This document shows positions 41,169 to 49,352 of a stretch of DNA of 64,000 bases, in pieces (position 1 is the first letter of the stretch; every line of letters starts with the position of its first letter). The notes under the pieces were generated by a model. It saw only the letters and a list, made by a program, of their open reading frames with translations, was not told the DNA's origin and did no database searches. A program made the translations under genes and the position numbers. The stretch is from Lacrimispora algidixylanolytica (GTDB lineage Bacteria; Bacillota; Clostridia; Lachnospirales; Lachnospiraceae): assembly GCF_003609635.1 (NCBI RefSeq), contig NZ_MCIA01000001.1, forward strand, positions 222,906 to 286,905. Direction: 5' to 3'.

Positions 41169-42218
41169 CTATTCCTCATTGACTAACAGTACTTTTCCTT
41201 TAACAAGTCCTGGGGTCTTAAACATCTGGAAGGCTTCCTGTGCCTCGCTCATAGGCATCTTTTTAAAGATAAATCCAGGATCAAATTTTAACTGGCCTGT
41301 AGCAAAGTAATGAGCGGTCAGCTTCCATTCTTTTCCTGGGAACGGAGAGCTGTAAGACATCCAGGAGCCGGTCAGTTTAAATTCCTTCCGGTTCATATTT
41401 TCCCACATAGCTGGTGTGAAGCTAAGGTTCTCATGAGGTGTTCCAATAAAGCATACACTTGCTTTGTTGGAAGCTAGTTCAAATGCCATGTGCATGGTTG
41501 GGATCTGTCCAGCGGTTTCAAATACGAAAGCAAAGCCTTTTCCTTCCGTTAGTTCCATGGCTTTTTCCTTATATCCTTCTAAGGAAGTATTGATGACCTC
41601 GTCAGCCCCAAGACGCTTTGCCAAAGCCAAACGCTCCTCGCTGATATCAAATACCACTACTTTCTTTGCCCCGAAGATCTTAGACCACTGCATGGTGAAC
41701 ATGCCAATGGTACCGCCTCCTAGAACTGCGGTGTATTCTCCACCTTTATAATCATTTTGAAACAAGCCGTGAAGGGCTACGGTAGACGGTTCAAACATCG
41801 CTCCCTGCTCATAAGAGATGCTTTTATCAAAGGTTACTGCATTCTGCTCTGGTATTACGATATATTCTGCGTTGCTTCCCTGCTGTCTGGAACCGATAAA
41901 GCTATAATGTCTGCAAAGAGAGAAGTTTCCGTTTTGACAGTCATCGCATTTCATACAGGGAATGAGAGGTGCACCGGAAACCCGGTCTCCCGTCTTAATA
42001 GTAGTAACCCCTTCTCCTATTTCCACCACATCTCCAGAAAACTCATGACCCAGGACGATTGGATAGAAATGCACTCCGTTATGAAGCACTCTTGGAATGT
42101 CAGAGCCACATATTCCGGAAGCCTTCACCTTAATCTTTACTAGACCAGGTCCAACCTGTGGTTCCTCATAGTCCATGTATTTTACATCTTCATTGGCACA
42201 TACAACTGCTGCTTTCAT
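41169..42218 (-). CDS. Zinc-dependent polyol (phosphate) dehydrogenase, GatD-like
   Basis: A 349-aa zinc MDR enzyme resembling galactitol-1-phosphate 5-dehydrogenase. Catalytic zinc ligands are Cys37 (SGICGSD) and His58-Glu59 (LGHE). The structural zinc cysteines are in IPCMKCDDCQNGNFSLC near 87-103. The Rossmann motif VLGGGTIGMFTMQW and the following VFDISEERL (Asp) suggest NAD. It oxidises a polyol phosphate to a ketose phosphate. It lies four bases after the FGGY kinase gene, consistent with that kinase making its substrate. Confidence 0.88.
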   Translation of the reverse strand: MKAAVVCANEDVKYMDYEEPQVGPGLVKIKVKASGICGSDIPRVLHNGVHFYPIVLGHEFSGDVVEIGEGVTTIKTGDRVSGAPLIPCMKCDDCQNGNFSLCRHYSFIGSRQQGSNAEYIVIPEQNAVTFDKSISYEQGAMFEPSTVALHGLFQNDYKGGEYTAVLGGGTIGMFTMQWSKIFGAKKVVVFDISEERLALAKRLGADEVINTSLEGYKEKAMELTEGKGFAFVFETAGQIPTMHMAFELASNKASVCFIGTPHENLSFTPAMWENMNRKEFKLTGSWMSYSSPFPGKEWKLTAHYFATGQLKFDPGFIFKKMPMSEAQEAFQMFKTPGLVKGKVLLVNEE

Positions 42219-42221
42219 CGT

Positions 42222-43742
42222 TTAACTCTCTCCTTCCTCACTCATCATATTTTTAAGATTCTCATATAGGTTACGGTATATCTTATAATTCTTATCATAG
42301 ACCTCTTTGTCCGCCTGATTAGGAACATGATACCGTTTATTTTCTACGGTCAGCTTTACCGCTTCTTCAAAATCCTCATACATGCCCACTCCCACTCCTG
42401 CTAAAATAGCAGCACCTAATGTGGTTGCCGTATCTGAGGAGGGGACAACAATGGGCTTTCCTGTTACATCAGCCTTGATCTGGGTCCATAAAAGAGAGTT
42501 TGCAGAACCACCCATAGCTCTTAACACATCAACGTTTGCGCCTGCTTCCTCTGCTACATCTAAGTTATGCTTTAAGGATAAAGCAACCCCTTCCATAGCA
42601 GCACGGATAAAATGACCTTTGCTCTTTCCAAAGTCCAGTCCATAAAAGACTCCCTTTGCATCTGGATTCCAAATTGGAGAACGTTCGCCTGCCATATAAG
42701 GCAGGAACACCACCCCGTCGCTTCCAGGCTTAACCGCCTGAGCCAGTTGGTTGAAGAGATCCAAAGAACTTTTTCCGATTCTTCTTCCTTCTTCTCTTTC
42801 ATAGTCGGCAAATTCCTTTTCCAGCCATCGCATGACACCACCGCCTCCGGTAGTTCCTCCCTGCAACAGCCATTTACCAGGAACCACGTGATAGCTTAAG
42901 ATCAGTCTCTCATCGGCTTTGTAGCTGTCAATGCAGATGCTCATGCCTCCTGCCTGACCGCCCTGCTCCTGAGTCTCACCGGAATGGATCACACCAGCTC
43001 CTAGGGTTCCGCAAGCTGCGTCAAGACCGCCTGCTACCACAGGGGTTCCTGGAAGCAGACCAGATTCCTTTGCAGCCGCTTCGGTCACGGTTCCGATTAC
43101 CTCATGACAGGGGTAAATATCTGGAAGAATTTCTAAAGGAATTCCAAGTGCTTCACACATCTCTTCATTCCAGGTTCCTGTATGCATATCAAAGCAGTGG
43201 AATCCATAACCCTGGGAAATATCCTGGGTCATCTTGCCTGTCAGCTTAAAGCCAATGTAGCTGTTGGACTGAAGGATCTTATCTATCTTTTGATACACCT
43301 CGGGCATATGTTCTTTATACCAGAGTATCTTTGCGGTGGTATAAGAAGGCTGAAGGGAGTTTCCAGATAACTGAAAAATTGGTTCTGTTCCGATTTTCTC
43401 ATTTAATTCCTTGCAGATCTGGGAAGCTCTTGTGTCCATCCAGATGGGGGTATTGGTAAGTACTTTTCCTTGTTTGTCAACGGCAATGGCGGACCAGCTT
43501 TGTCCATCGATTCCAATTCCTGCGATCTCATCTGGTTTGATCTTTGATTTTGAAAGCATATCTTTCATGGTACTGCATATGACTTTCCACCAATCCTCAG
43601 GGTCTTGTTCTGCCCAGCCAGACTGGGGATAATAGACTTCATACTCCCCGGCTGCTGATTCTAAAACGGTTCCTTCCTTGTTAAATACAGCAATCTTACA
43701 GGCACTCGTGCCGATGTCTATCCCCAATAAATATGGCTTCAT
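42222..43742 (-). CDS. FGGY-family carbohydrate kinase (xylulokinase-like)
   Basis: A 506-aa kinase. The N-terminal GIDIGTSACKIAVF holds the phosphate-1 motif, GIGIDGQSWSAIAVD the substrate/catalytic region, and GGQAGGMSICI and RAMGGSANSLLWTQIKADVTGKPI the C-terminal ATP-binding domain. ATG 43742 has GGAGGG upstream; a longer frame reaching 43811 is not supported. The xylulokinase label is only the closest family name; in this operon the substrate is more likely a hexitol or ketohexose. It is preceded by the aldolase gene and followed by the GatD-like gene. Confidence 0.9.
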   Translation of the reverse strand: MKPYLLGIDIGTSACKIAVFNKEGTVLESAAGEYEVYYPQSGWAEQDPEDWWKVICSTMKDMLSKSKIKPDEIAGIGIDGQSWSAIAVDKQGKVLTNTPIWMDTRASQICKELNEKIGTEPIFQLSGNSLQPSYTTAKILWYKEHMPEVYQKIDKILQSNSYIGFKLTGKMTQDISQGYGFHCFDMHTGTWNEEMCEALGIPLEILPDIYPCHEVIGTVTEAAAKESGLLPGTPVVAGGLDAACGTLGAGVIHSGETQEQGGQAGGMSICIDSYKADERLILSYHVVPGKWLLQGGTTGGGGVMRWLEKEFADYEREEGRRIGKSSLDLFNQLAQAVKPGSDGVVFLPYMAGERSPIWNPDAKGVFYGLDFGKSKGHFIRAAMEGVALSLKHNLDVAEEAGANVDVLRAMGGSANSLLWTQIKADVTGKPIVVPSSDTATTLGAAILAGVGVGMYEDFEEAVKLTVENKRYHVPNQADKEVYDKNYKIYRNLYENLKNMMSEEGES

Positions 43743-43761
43743 TTTTCCCTCCATAAAATGA

Positions 43762-44613
43762 TTAGCGGGCTTTGTGGTCACAGCCGCATACAAGCATACG
43801 ACCCTTAACAAATTCCTTTACCGCTTCCATTCCTGCGACGCCCAGCTTTTTGGGATCAAAGAGATCTGGATCCTCTAAAAGAAGTTTTTTACCAGCATCG
43901 GTATATACGACTCTTAACTCTGTGGCGAAGTTTACCTTACACATTCCTCTTTGTACACACTCCCTTACATCCTCATCACTTAAGCCAGAGGCTCCGTGAA
44001 GCACCAGGGGAATGGATACTAACTTCTTCACTTGCGTAATTCGCTCTTTATCAAGAACCGGTTTATTGGCATAAAATCCATGGGCAGTTCCAATGGCTAC
44101 TGCAAGAGAGGTAATTCCAGTTCTCTCTACGAATTCCTTTGCCTGATTGGGATCGGTATTGGTATCTTCCTCAACATCTAGATCATCTTCCTTACCACCA
44201 ACTTTACCAAGCTCTCCTTCTACCGGAATACCGCAAGCCTTAGCTGCGTCAGCCGCTTGTTTGGTCAATCTGATATTTTCCTCGAAATCCGCATGAGAAC
44301 CATCAAACATCACCGAAGTATATCCGGCACGGAGTGCATTAAGTACCAATTCGTAGCTGCTGCCATGATCCAGGTGAAGACAGACCGGAACGGTTGCTTT
44401 CTCTGCTTCTGCTGCGGCCATAGCCTTAAAGGTTTCCAGCGTTCCGTAACGAACCGTTGATGGAGTGGTCTGAAGCATAACAGGAGCCTGAAGTTCTTCT
44501 GCCGCTGCCACAACAGCCTTTAGCATTTCCATATTCTCTACATTAAAAGCCCCTACAGCGTAGCCGCCCTTTTGAGCATCCAGTAACATTTGTTTTGATG
44601 TAACCAATGACAT
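43762..44613 (-). CDS. Class II ketose-bisphosphate aldolase (GatY/KbaY-like)
   Basis: A 283-aa zinc aldolase. The catalytic Asp82 and zinc ligand His83 lie in LHLDHGSS at the same numbering as E. coli GatY/KbaY. VEGELGKVGGKED near 131, GTAHGFY near 178 and LHGASGLSDED near 205 supply the remaining zinc and phosphate contacts. It cleaves tagatose- or fructose-1,6-bisphosphate to glyceraldehyde 3-phosphate and dihydroxyacetone phosphate. No GatZ/KbaZ helper is adjacent. It is the first gene of the catabolic operon, divergent from the AraC regulator. Confidence 0.92.
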   Translation of the reverse strand: MSLVTSKQMLLDAQKGGYAVGAFNVENMEMLKAVVAAAEELQAPVMLQTTPSTVRYGTLETFKAMAAAEAEKATVPVCLHLDHGSSYELVLNALRAGYTSVMFDGSHADFEENIRLTKQAADAAKACGIPVEGELGKVGGKEDDLDVEEDTNTDPNQAKEFVERTGITSLAVAIGTAHGFYANKPVLDKERITQVKKLVSIPLVLHGASGLSDEDVRECVQRGMCKVNFATELRVVYTDAGKKLLLEDPDLFDPKKLGVAGMEAVKEFVKGRMLVCGCDHKAR

Positions 44614-44746
44614 ATCTTTTTCCTCCTTGAGATAAGGTGATTGTTAGGTTTCTTATAAGTTAATTATACCGGAACCAAATCAGAAAATTAGGGGATAAAC
44701 AGACATAGGCAGAGGGTGGGTGTCGTGTTATCGAACATCCCTTGAC

Positions 44747-44775
44747 TTGAAGTTTTTTTACTGATAAAGTAAGAT
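44747..44775 (+). promoter_or_regulatory. Promoter of the araC-type regulator gene
   Basis: TTGAAG (44747-44752), a 17-base spacer and TAAGAT (44770-44775), 36 bases before the ATG. It lies in the divergent region shared with the aldolase operon. Confidence 0.5.
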
Positions 44776-44811
44776 TATTTAGAAGAGATCAATTAGGATG
44801 GGAGGTAAGAC

Positions 44812-45675
44812 ATGAGAACGGGATTTAAGGACTTAAATATCAAGACTACCATCAATGATACTACCTTTTTGGTTTTAAATATTGCATTTGAACGCTTCCT
44901 AAGGTCTATGCCCAAGCACAGCCATGGAAATAACAGCTATGAGCTTCATTACATTCCTTATGGACATGGTAAGGTGAGCATTGACGATCAGATTTATAAC
45001 ATCACTCCAAATACCCTTTACATGACAGGACCTCATGTGGAACACGAGCAGATTCCAGTTAAGAACGATCCCATGACAGAGTACTGCATCTATTTTAAAA
45101 TACAAAAGAACAGCTCCCACCCTCCCCTTGATGTGGATACGGTGGCTTATAAATTTGAGAAGACCCACTTTTGGTTTGGCCAGGACACCCAGGAGTTATA
45201 TCCCTTGATGCAACAGATCTTTTTTGAGCTGGAGCACAGATTCACCGGGTATATGATTCAGGTGGAAGCACTGTTGCAGCAATGTCTGGTGAAGATCGTT
45301 CGAAATTATGAGAACAGGACCCAGTCAAAATCTCATTTTTCTCCTTCCAATCTGGTGGACAGTAAGTACATCATTGTGGAGGAATGCTTTCTATATGAAT
45401 ATGAGACCATTACCCTTGAGATTATTTCAGAACGGCTTGGACTAAGTATTAGGCAGACGGAACGCTTTTTAAAAGAATATTATGGGAAGACCTTTTTGCA
45501 GAAAAAAACAGAAGCTAAGATGTCCATGGCAAAGATTTATTTAAACGATGATACCATTAATATTTCGGAAATTGCAGACCGATTGAATTACTCTTCCATT
45601 CAGCACTTTTCTTATGCTTTTAAGCAGTACTACGGCATAACACCTACGAATTATAGGAAGAATAGCCGGGTTTAA
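44812..45675 (+). CDS. AraC family regulator with cupin-like sensor domain
   Basis: A 287-aa regulator. The N-terminal AraC-binding cupin (about 25-105) includes MPKHSHGNNSYELHYIPYG and DQIYNITPNTLYMTGPHVEHEQ. The C-terminal double HTH has ITLEIISERLGLSIRQTERFLKEYYG and INISEIADRLNYSSIQHFSYAFKQYYGITPTNYRK. GGGAGG precedes the ATG. It is divergent from the aldolase-kinase-dehydrogenase operon and probably controls it, giving this locus a second, cytosolic regulator besides the membrane two-component system. Confidence 0.9.
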   Translation: MRTGFKDLNIKTTINDTTFLVLNIAFERFLRSMPKHSHGNNSYELHYIPYGHGKVSIDDQIYNITPNTLYMTGPHVEHEQIPVKNDPMTEYCIYFKIQKNSSHPPLDVDTVAYKFEKTHFWFGQDTQELYPLMQQIFFELEHRFTGYMIQVEALLQQCLVKIVRNYENRTQSKSHFSPSNLVDSKYIIVEECFLYEYETITLEIISERLGLSIRQTERFLKEYYGKTFLQKKTEAKMSMAKIYLNDDTINISEIADRLNYSSIQHFSYAFKQYYGITPTNYRKNSRV

Positions 45676-45715
45676 GATAGATAGGAATGGATTAGTCATG
45701 GACTTGCGTAAAAAT

Positions 45716-45843
45716 CCCCCTATACAGGACTATTATATTTCATTGTCCTATATAGGGGGATTATAATACCAACCAAGACTTATTTTTGTGTATTACTATC
45801 CAACAAGGCTATTTAGCAACAGCCCCTTTCCTTGATATAATTA
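45716..45843. repeat. Intergenic hairpin-containing repeat (copy 1)
   Basis: CCCCCTATACAGGAC (45716-45730) pairs with GTCCTATATAGGGGG (45745-45759) around a 14-base loop ending ATATTTCATT. The next 80 bases, ending in GCAACAGCCCCTTTCCTT, also resemble the second copy at 62799-62925. The hairpin is followed by a poor T run, so it is more than a simple terminator, though it may also end the convergent transcripts. Confidence 0.7.
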
Positions 45844-45878
45844 TAAAACAGTGACATGGGACTAAATATTGCTTTCCT

Positions 45879-47048
45879 CTACACCAAAAAGCTTTCTTTG
45901 ACTATAGGAAACGTGAGCTTTTCACCATCGTATTCCCCATATTCGCATCTTGTATTCTTCATTTCAATATGATCAATAAGGATTTTCTGATCTCCTTTTC
46001 TTTGGTATAACCGTATCGTCCCATATCCGGTTCCCCCGTTCCAAAGTCGGTTATGAAGCTTTTCCCCATTGGGGGCTTCGTAATTCATCAATATCATTTC
46101 ATCTACTTTACAACGAAGTGAAAGCTCCAAAATAGAGGTACGATTTTGAGCTTTCACCTTCCAGGTATGATACCGATTCCCCTCTTGAAACTTAAAGTCC
46201 ACCCGGGATCCGGACCATAACTTGGAGAAATTATAGTCATACATCTTGCCTTCATAATAAAGTCCTCCAAGAAGTTTTCTCTCCAGAGCCATACCCCAGA
46301 TCTTTGGTCTGCCACCTCCAAATTCCACAGCGGAATTCGTTAACATTTTTCCTGTTACCACGCTCTTCATGGTACAACTACTGATCCAAAGCCAGGGAGA
46401 GGTGAAATCAGCTCCCCAGTTTTTATCTGCATATCCATGGGATCTGTCTGCAATCACATCATAGGCTTCTCCGTCCAATATGACTTCTCCAGAATATTCA
46501 GTTTTAATTCCTTCTGCGTGCCAGAACATCTCAAAGGCATTTAACCCTCGAAATGGTGCACTGGCCCCATACCCTGCATAATAAGCTATTTTCTTATGAA
46601 TACTCAGGTTCCAGCTCATCTCTCCTGGATCACACATGTATTCTGGATGATCCTTTGCCTGCTCTGGTGTGACCTTGACTCTGCCTTTTATCCGCTGTTC
46701 TGTTAGGAGGTTTGCTCCTATTTTTATATCTAACTGCTTTTTCGCATAGGAAAATTGGGATATGGGATAGAAGTTATGAATTTGCCTCGGTTCTTTCCCC
46801 CACGCCCCGGCCTTTAACATGGCATAGGAAGGAGGGATACCAGCCGCCTGATTTTCCGGAAGCTGCCCCAAAACGGGATAATCCTGACCTAGCTTTGGAT
46901 TGCATACAAAATACTCAATGAAAAAGGTCTTTGCTTCACCCGTCTTTCTATGAAATCCAGTAAAATTATGCCACCACCAGTCATAGCCTTTTTTCCCAAG
47001 AGCTCCTGTCAACATGAAACGGTCTCTCTTTAAATCACTTTTATTCAT
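45879..47048 (-). CDS. Tocopherol-cyclase/CrtC-like lipocalin-fold protein
   Basis: A 389-aa protein without signal peptide. KKGYDWWWHNFTGFHRKTGEAKTFFIEYFV near the N-terminus and DRSHGYADKNWGADFTSPWLWISS near 205-230 resemble the AttH/CrtC/tocopherol-cyclase superfamily, which acts on lipophilic isoprenoids or lipids. The C-terminal half is beta-rich. ATG 47048 has AAAGGTGG nine bases upstream; GTG 47060 is an alternative. It follows the APH-type kinase gene by less than 20 bases, so the two form an operon. The reaction is unknown. Confidence 0.6.
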   Translation of the reverse strand: MNKSDLKRDRFMLTGALGKKGYDWWWHNFTGFHRKTGEAKTFFIEYFVCNPKLGQDYPVLGQLPENQAAGIPPSYAMLKAGAWGKEPRQIHNFYPISQFSYAKKQLDIKIGANLLTEQRIKGRVKVTPEQAKDHPEYMCDPGEMSWNLSIHKKIAYYAGYGASAPFRGLNAFEMFWHAEGIKTEYSGEVILDGEAYDVIADRSHGYADKNWGADFTSPWLWISSCTMKSVVTGKMLTNSAVEFGGGRPKIWGMALERKLLGGLYYEGKMYDYNFSKLWSGSRVDFKFQEGNRYHTWKVKAQNRTSILELSLRCKVDEMILMNYEAPNGEKLHNRLWNGGTGYGTIRLYQRKGDQKILIDHIEMKNTRCEYGEYDGEKLTFPIVKESFLV

Positions 47049-47066
47049 TGCTGGCACCACCTTTCC

Positions 47067-48059
47067 TCAGCCATTGCAAATGATAAGGATACATTTTAAT
47101 TCTTTTATAATTTCATCCAGATGATTCATGGCCCACGTTGGATCCTTCTCATCTCTTAAACGACATTCCGTCGCAACCATAACATGGTCCGCCCCCCTGT
47201 AAAGAAGCCTTCGTATCTCACGGTTTTCTGGTTCAAACAGTTCTCCATATCCCTCCCAGTAGGAAGGAGATACCTTTATAAAGGTATGTATCCACTCGGA
47301 TATTTCATCACCCCAATAGGCACGTTCGGAATCCAAAATTCCTGTTACCCGCCAATTGCCGCCCTTTTTAGATATAAGAATGTTCTTCTCCCATAAATCC
47401 CCGTGCACCAGCCGCGGGGTTTTAATGTTATTTAACAGTTCCATGTGATTACCAAATAAATCGATGAATCCATCTACCTGACTGTAAGTATATCCCATCT
47501 CCTTCATATCCGTTTGAAGTCCCGTAAGATACGCCATGAGATAACCTCCCCAGGTTTCAAACTGTGCTGCGGGAGGTGGAGGACCAAAGCCCATGGATGT
47601 TATACTACAAATCTGTTTTGCAATGGTCCCTACCTCATACCAGATGCGGTCGTTTTCCTTTTGTGTAAGAGCATCCTTTATCTCTTCCCAGTTGGTTCCT
47701 TCCACGAATGTCTGCACCACATAATCCCGCTCACAGATTTGATGGGTAAAATCGGCAAATACTGTCTTTGGGAAGCAATCTCCCAGTGGCATAAAATAAG
47801 GCTGGATATTATATTCCCGGCGCATGAACGCTCGCTCATACAAACTCATATGTACACTACTATGAGGAGATATCCTTAAAATAAATCGTTCCCCATTTGC
47901 ATAAACCAAATACGTATTGTTGAAAAAACCGCCTGCTAGTTCCCTTAGTTCTGTGACAACACTCCCAGAAAATGCGGTCTCACATATCCTGGAAAGTTGC
48001 TCCTTTGTGACTGGCTTTTGCAGCCTGTCATCTTCTCGATTTAATAATGTAATCTTCAT
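47067..48059 (-). CDS. Phosphotransferase of the APH/choline-kinase superfamily
   Basis: A 330-aa kinase-like protein. The nucleotide-binding lobe has ELAGGFFNNTYLVYANGERFILRIS near 40-64. The catalytic loop is LVHGDLWEKNIL with His219, Asp221 and Asn226, and the metal-binding Asp is D243 in ITGILDSERAYWGD. It phosphorylates a hydroxyl group of a small molecule; aminoglycoside resistance is possible but not indicated. ATG 48059 has a GGGGG site seven bases upstream; the frame is open to 48104. It is followed directly by the CrtC-like gene. Confidence 0.8.
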   Translation of the reverse strand: MKITLLNREDDRLQKPVTKEQLSRICETAFSGSVVTELRELAGGFFNNTYLVYANGERFILRISPHSSVHMSLYERAFMRREYNIQPYFMPLGDCFPKTVFADFTHQICERDYVVQTFVEGTNWEEIKDALTQKENDRIWYEVGTIAKQICSITSMGFGPPPPAAQFETWGGYLMAYLTGLQTDMKEMGYTYSQVDGFIDLFGNHMELLNNIKTPRLVHGDLWEKNILISKKGGNWRVTGILDSERAYWGDEISEWIHTFIKVSPSYWEGYGELFEPENREIRRLLYRGADHVMVATECRLRDEKDPTWAMNHLDEIIKELKCILIICNG

Positions 48060-48150
48060 CTGATACCCCCATAAGAAACTTACCCTTTTTATAGATAACC
48101 CCATCTAATACAAGAAACATTCTGACTTGTCAGACTCTGGCTCTGACGAG

Positions 48151-48253
48151 CTGTCACTTTAGTGACAGCCTCCTCTTAAGCGCCATGTGCATCCTGCACG
48201 GATTGCTTTTTATTTTATAGGGGAGTTGGTAGAACTTTCCTATAAAATAAAAA
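48151..48253. repeat. Cluster of inverted repeats between the APH and mur operons
   Basis: CTGTCAC/GTGACAG (48151-48168) is one hairpin. TTTTTATTTTATAGG (48207-48221) and CCTATAAAATAAAAA (48239-48253) are perfect 15-bp complements around a 17-base loop. The second lies directly after the mupG terminator on the minus strand and may be a further stop or the edge of a small element. Confidence 0.6.
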
Positions 48254-48285
48254 TAAGCAGACTACCAGTTTGACAGCCTGCTTAT
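48253..48285 (-). terminator. Terminator of the mur operon
   Basis: ATAAGCAG (48253-48260) and CTGCTTAT (48278-48285) form an 8-bp stem, followed on the minus strand by a T-rich run. It lies 15 bases past the mupG stop. Confidence 0.8.
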
Positions 48286-48299
48286 CAATATTTATGCCC

Positions 48300-49349
48300 T
48301 TACAATAACTTTAATCCAAATCCCTTTTGAATATACGGCAGATACTTCATATCTGTTTCGTCAATCTGACCGACCACATTCAACCGAGGATCAATAGGCA
48401 GATCTTTTCGGGCGATTTCAAGCTCTCCCATATATCTTAAATAATCTTTGTTGGAAATGCAAATGTTTCCTGCTTTTCTCATGAAAATATGATGCCTTGG
48501 TTGCGGTTTAATCTCTTGATCATACTGCCTTGATTCCTGGGAGCGAAATATATAGTCACTAGAATCTGGCCTATCATGGTGTATGGTGCCCTTGATAAAT
48601 TCATAATCAGGAAGAAGGTCTGCTCTAAGTTCCACATAACCTTTATTTAAGCACCTAAGGCCTTCCCATTCCCTATCCTTGATGTCCACATCTCCAATCA
48701 GCACCACATCACAGCAGCCCTCCTGAAACAGTTCCAACATATTGAGCACTACGTCATCCCTTCGTCCACGGTGCTCTTCTACCGTAGGCAGCCCTTCAGT
48801 TATAGGACCCCGGAGTTCTAGATTCCCAGGTACAAATGCCATGGTAACAAACCCAAGATATTTTAACCTAAGATTAATCTCCTTCACCCGTTGTAAAGAC
48901 AGCCCGGTGTACTCCTTGGGATAAAAGTTATGACATGCGGCGAATTTGGTGAAATCCGCTCCGTACTCTTTCCATAATGCAAGTTCCTCTTCTGTAATGG
49001 TGGAGGCGTTAAATACAACGGAAAAGCTTTGGGCAATCTCAACCACTTCTTTGGCCGTAAAACCATAATCAAGCCTTAGGTGGGTGATACCAAGGTCTTT
49101 CAACTCTTCCATCTTGGTAACACCAAGTTTTTTATAGGTCTCCGGGCCAACGTCTACGATTACCTTGCATTTGATTTCTCTGCAAAGGGAGAGAAGGGTT
49201 TTTATCTCCTCCTGGTAGTTGACCCCAGTTTCCTCTGGAATATGAAGAGAAGTAAAAACATACTCCGCTCCATGTTCTCCTGCCTTTTTTATAATCCTGC
49301 TGTTTTTCTCTATACCACTTGATACATAAAGAGAGATTCCTGTTTTCAT
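48300..49349 (-). CDS. mupG: 6-phospho-N-acetylmuramidase (DUF871/MupG family)
   Basis: A 349-aa protein of the DUF871 family. The N-terminal TIM barrel begins GISLYVSSGIEKNSRIIKKAGEHGAEYVFTSLHIPEE. NASTITEEELALWKEYGADFTKFAACHNFYPKEYTGLS lies in the middle. A smaller C-terminal beta domain (about 240-349) contains ELRADLLPDYEFIKGTIHHDRPDSS. The Staphylococcus aureus member MupG cleaves MurNAc-6-phosphate-GlcNAc in wall recycling. Position after murQ and the PTS gene supports the same role here: it frees MurNAc-6-phosphate from the imported disaccharide for MurQ. It is four bases downstream of the PTS gene. Confidence 0.87.
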   Translation of the reverse strand: MKTGISLYVSSGIEKNSRIIKKAGEHGAEYVFTSLHIPEETGVNYQEEIKTLLSLCREIKCKVIVDVGPETYKKLGVTKMEELKDLGITHLRLDYGFTAKEVVEIAQSFSVVFNASTITEEELALWKEYGADFTKFAACHNFYPKEYTGLSLQRVKEINLRLKYLGFVTMAFVPGNLELRGPITEGLPTVEEHRGRRDDVVLNMLELFQEGCCDVVLIGDVDIKDREWEGLRCLNKGYVELRADLLPDYEFIKGTIHHDRPDSSDYIFRSQESRQYDQEIKPQPRHHIFMRKAGNICISNKDYLRYMGELEIARKDLPIDPRLNVVGQIDETDMKYLPYIQKGFGLKLL

Positions 49350-49352
49350 AGA

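Noticed and set aside
42572-42899. Antisense open frames within the FGGY kinase and other sugar genes
   Set aside because: They follow codon structure of the opposite strand, have no ribosome binding sites, and match no family.
42222-43742. Xylose operon, linking the FGGY kinase to the xylan enzymes
   Set aside because: No xylose isomerase is present, the locus contains GatD-, PfkB- and GatY-like enzymes for a hexitol-type route, and the xylan genes are more than 12 kb away in another operon.
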